From NCBI RefSeq assembly GCF_006335015.1, contig NZ_VDGT01000001.1:372001-436000 (forward strand): 64,000 nucleotides of DNA, read 5' to 3'. Position 1 is the stretch's first letter, and each line of letters begins with the position of its first letter. The DNA comes from Streptomyces sedi (GTDB lineage Bacteria; Actinomycetota; Actinomycetes; Streptomycetales; Streptomycetaceae). The position numbers were made by a program, and so were the translations under genes. The notes beneath the pieces were generated by a model. That model was given only the letters and a program-made list of their open reading frames with translations. It had not been told where the DNA came from and made no database searches. Shown here in pieces: positions 61,973 to 64,000 of the stretch.

Positions 61973-64000
61973 TCAGCCCGGGAGCTTCGCCAACTGCTCG
62001 GTGATCCGCGCGATGTCGGCCTCGGCCGACTCACGGCGGGCGCGGATCTTGGCCACGACGGGCTCGGGCGCCTTGGCGAGGAACGCCTCGTTGCCCAGCT
62101 TGGCCGTGGTGCCGGCCAGCTCCTTCTCCGCGGCGGCCAGGTCCTTGGCCAGGCGCTTGCGCTCGGCGGCGAAGTCGATCGCCCCCGAGAGGTCGAGCGC
62201 CACGACCGCGCCGGCGGCCGGCAGGCTCGCCGTGGCGCTGAACGCCTCGCCCGCCGGCTCCAGCCGGAGCAGGGAGCGCATCGCCGGCTCGTGCGCGGCC
62301 AGGCCGGTCTCCCCCAGGTCGAGGGTGGCCGGGACCCGCTGCCCCGGCTGGAGGCCCTGGTCGGCGCGGAACCTTCGCACCTCGGTGACCAGCTGGCGGA
62401 CGGCGTCTAGCTCGCGCTCGGCCGCCGCGTCCCGGAACCCCGAGTCGGTCGGCCAGTCGGCGATCACCACGGAGTCGCCGCCGGTCAGCGTGGTCCACAA
62501 CTCCTCGGTGACGAACGGGACCAGCGGGTGGAGCAGCCGCAGCGTCACGTCCAGCACCTCGCCCAGGACGCGGCGCGCGACCTCGGCCGGGCGCCCGCCG
62601 GCGGCGAAGGTGGTCTTGGAGAGCTCCACGTACCAGTCGAAGACCTCGTCCCACGCGAAGTGGAAGAGCGCGTCGCTCAACTTGGCGAACTGGTAGTCGT
62701 CGTAGTACGCGTCGACCTCGGCGACCACCGAGTTCAGCCGGGAGAGCACCCAGCGGTCGGTCGCGGACAGCTCGTCCGCGGCCGGCAGCGGGCCCTCGAC
62801 GGTGGCGCCGTTGAGCAGGGCGAAGCGGGTGGCGTTCCACACCTTGTTCGCGAAGTTCCTCGACGCCTGGACCCAGTCCTCGCCGATCGGCACGTCGACG
62901 CCCGGGTTGGCACCCCTGGCGAGCGTGAAACGGACGGCGTCCGAACCGTAGGCGTCCATCCAGTCCAGCGGATCGACCGCGTTCCCAAAGGACTTGGACA
63001 TCTTCTTGCCGAACTGGTCACGGACCATGCCGTGCAGCGCGATGGTGTGGAACGGCGGGACGCCGTCCATCGCGTACAGGCCGAACATCATCATCCGGGC
63101 GACCCAGAAGAAGAGGATGTCGTACCCGGTGACCAGGACCGAGTTCGGATAGAACTTCTCGACGCTCTCCGTGGCGTCCGGCCAGCCGAGCGTGGAGAAG
63201 GGCCACAGGCCGGAGGAGAACCAGGTGTCCAGCACGTCGGTGTCCTGATGCCACCCGGGGCCGCTCGGCGGCTCCTCGTCCGGGCCGACGCAGCGGATCT
63301 CGCCGTCCGGGCCGTACCAGACCGGGATGCGGTGGCCCCACCACAACTGGCGGGAGATGCACCAGTCGTGGAGGTTGTCCACCCACTCGAAGTACCGGGA
63401 GGACATCTCCTTGGGGTGGATCGCGACCCGGCCGTCGCGGACCGCGTCCCCCGCCGCCTCGGCCAACGGGCCGACCCTGACCCACCACTGCATGGACAGC
63501 CGGGGCTCGACCGTGGTGTGGCAGCGGGAGCAGTGGCCGACGGAGTGCTGATAGGGGCGCTTCTCCGCGACGACGCGCCCCTCCTCGCGGAGCGCGCCCA
63601 CGATGGCCGAGCGCGCCTCCAGCCGGTCCAGGCCCTGGAAGGGACCGGGCGCCGTGATCACCGCGTGCTCGTCCATCACCGTCAGCTGCGGCAGTCCGTG
63701 CCGGCGGCCGATCTCGAAGTCGTTGGGGTCGTGCGCCGGCGTGACCTTGACCGCGCCGGTGCCGAAGTCCGGGTCCACGTGCGGGTCGGCGACGACCGGG
63801 ATCGAACGGTCGGTCAGTGGCAGCCGGATCTCGCGGCCGACGAGATGGCGGTACCGCTCGTCGTCCGGGTGGACCGCGACGGCGGTGTCACCCAGCATCG
63901 TCTCCGCCCTGGTGGTGGCGACGACCAGCGAGTCCTCACCCTCGCCGTACCGGATGGAGACCAACTCGCCGTCGTCGTCCTGGTACTCGACCTCGATGTC
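61973..64000 (-). CDS. valS: Valyl-tRNA synthetase, C-terminal 675 residues
   Basis: Partial gene; the frame is open to the right edge, so the N-terminus (with the HIGH motif) lies outside. What is present: part of the editing domain ([42 protein letters not shown]), the class I signature [17 protein letters not shown], the anticodon-binding helical domain, and the C-terminal coiled-coil arm (about the last 70 residues, [29 protein letters not shown]), which is specific to ValRS. The Val-specific class and synteny with folC make the call firm. Confidence 0.97.
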   Translation of the reverse strand, partial: DIEVEYQDDDGELVSIRYGEGEDSLVVATTRAETMLGDTAVAVHPDDERYRHLVGREIRLPLTDRSIPVVADPHVDPDFGTGAVKVTPAHDPNDFEIGRRHGLPQLTVMDEHAVITAPGPFQGLDRLEARSAIVGALREEGRVVAEKRPYQHSVGHCSRCHTTVEPRLSMQWWVRVGPLAEAAGDAVRDGRVAIHPKEMSSRYFEWVDNLHDWCISRQLWWGHRIPVWYGPDGEIRCVGPDEEPPSGPGWHQDTDVLDTWFSSGLWPFSTLGWPDATESVEKFYPNSVLVTGYDILFFWVARMMMFGLYAMDGVPPFHTIALHGMVRDQFGKKMSKSFGNAVDPLDWMDAYGSDAVRFTLARGANPGVDVPIGEDWVQASRNFANKVWNATRFALLNGATVEGPLPAADELSATDRWVLSRLNSVVAEVDAYYDDYQFAKLSDALFHFAWDEVFDWYVELSKTTFAAGGRPAEVARRVLGEVLDVTLRLLHPLVPFVTEELWTTLTGGDSVVIADWPTDSGFRDAAAERELDAVRQLVTEVRRFRADQGLQPGQRVPATLDLGETGLAAHEPAMRSLLRLEPAGEAFSATASLPAAGAVVALDLSGAIDFAAERKRLAKDLAAAEKELAGTTAKLGNEAFLAKAPEPVVAKIRARRESAEADIARITEQLAKLPG

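Overview
This 64-kb window is high-GC actinomycete DNA. Most genes use G/C-ending codons with GTG and TTG starts, and there are leaderless-looking promoters, an MbtH-assisted NRPS, RHS/VCBS secreted proteins and an actinobacterial valS-folC-DUF4233-ndk-mreBCD-mrdA-rodA-radical SAM block. A Streptomyces or Nocardiopsis-type organism fits. Genus is inference only, because there is no rRNA or other typing locus. No tRNA or rRNA gene was recognised.

Layout. (1) 0.3-5.2 kb holds secreted hydrolases: an SLT lytic transglycosylase, an M14 zinc carboxypeptidase and a class C beta-lactamase-like serine hydrolase, each followed by a strong terminator hairpin. (2) 5.3-8.2 kb (minus) is a type VII-secretion-like effector cluster: a WXG100-type effector broken by one missing base, a membrane protein with a paralog at 17 kb, a second gene broken by one missing base, and a small WXG-sized protein. 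(3) 8.7-16.9 kb is a redox/detoxification block: MarR regulator, two GNATs, Fer4_19-CDGSH protein, YcaC-type hydrolase, LLM flavin monooxygenase, F420-reductase-like protein, glutaminase-STAS, AhpD-like protein and pirin. Its promoters carry repeated GTTGACGCGTCAAC-like palindromes, so it looks like one MarR regulon. (4) 17.6-19.2 kb is a divergent TetR/SDR pair with two palindromic operators. (5) 19.2-31.9 kb (minus) is a three-module NRPS (C-A-T-C-A-T-C-A-T-TE, 3494 aa) followed by MbtH and a DrrAB-type ABC exporter. Divergent from it is a small secreted peptide with a duplicated NFCLLSxC motif.

(6) 32.8-50.2 kb is an accessory island dominated by polymorphic toxins. A complete secreted RHS toxin (39405-45590) and a divergent DNRLRE/FG-GAP secreted protein sit in the middle. 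Around them lie displaced toxin tips, partial RHS copies, candidate immunity genes (two of them 146-aa paralogs), one IS5-type insertion sequence with a 3-bp target duplication, and a three-repeat CRISPR mini-array without cas genes. Decayed copies of the 3' end of the adjacent radical SAM gene and its small downstream ORF lie inside the island, suggesting it was built by duplication or integration at that point. (7) 50.3-64 kb (minus) is the conserved elongasome block, ending in valS, which runs off the right edge.

How it works together. The elongasome genes (MreBCD, PBP2, RodA) build the lateral wall next to core metabolism (Ndk, FolC, ValS). The NRPS, MbtH and ABC genes would make and export a small peptide. 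The MarR regulon looks like a response to reactive or quinone-like compounds. The RHS island looks like a contact-competition armoury with stored spare toxin tips. Four accessory genes each appear to lack exactly one base, while the long core genes are intact.
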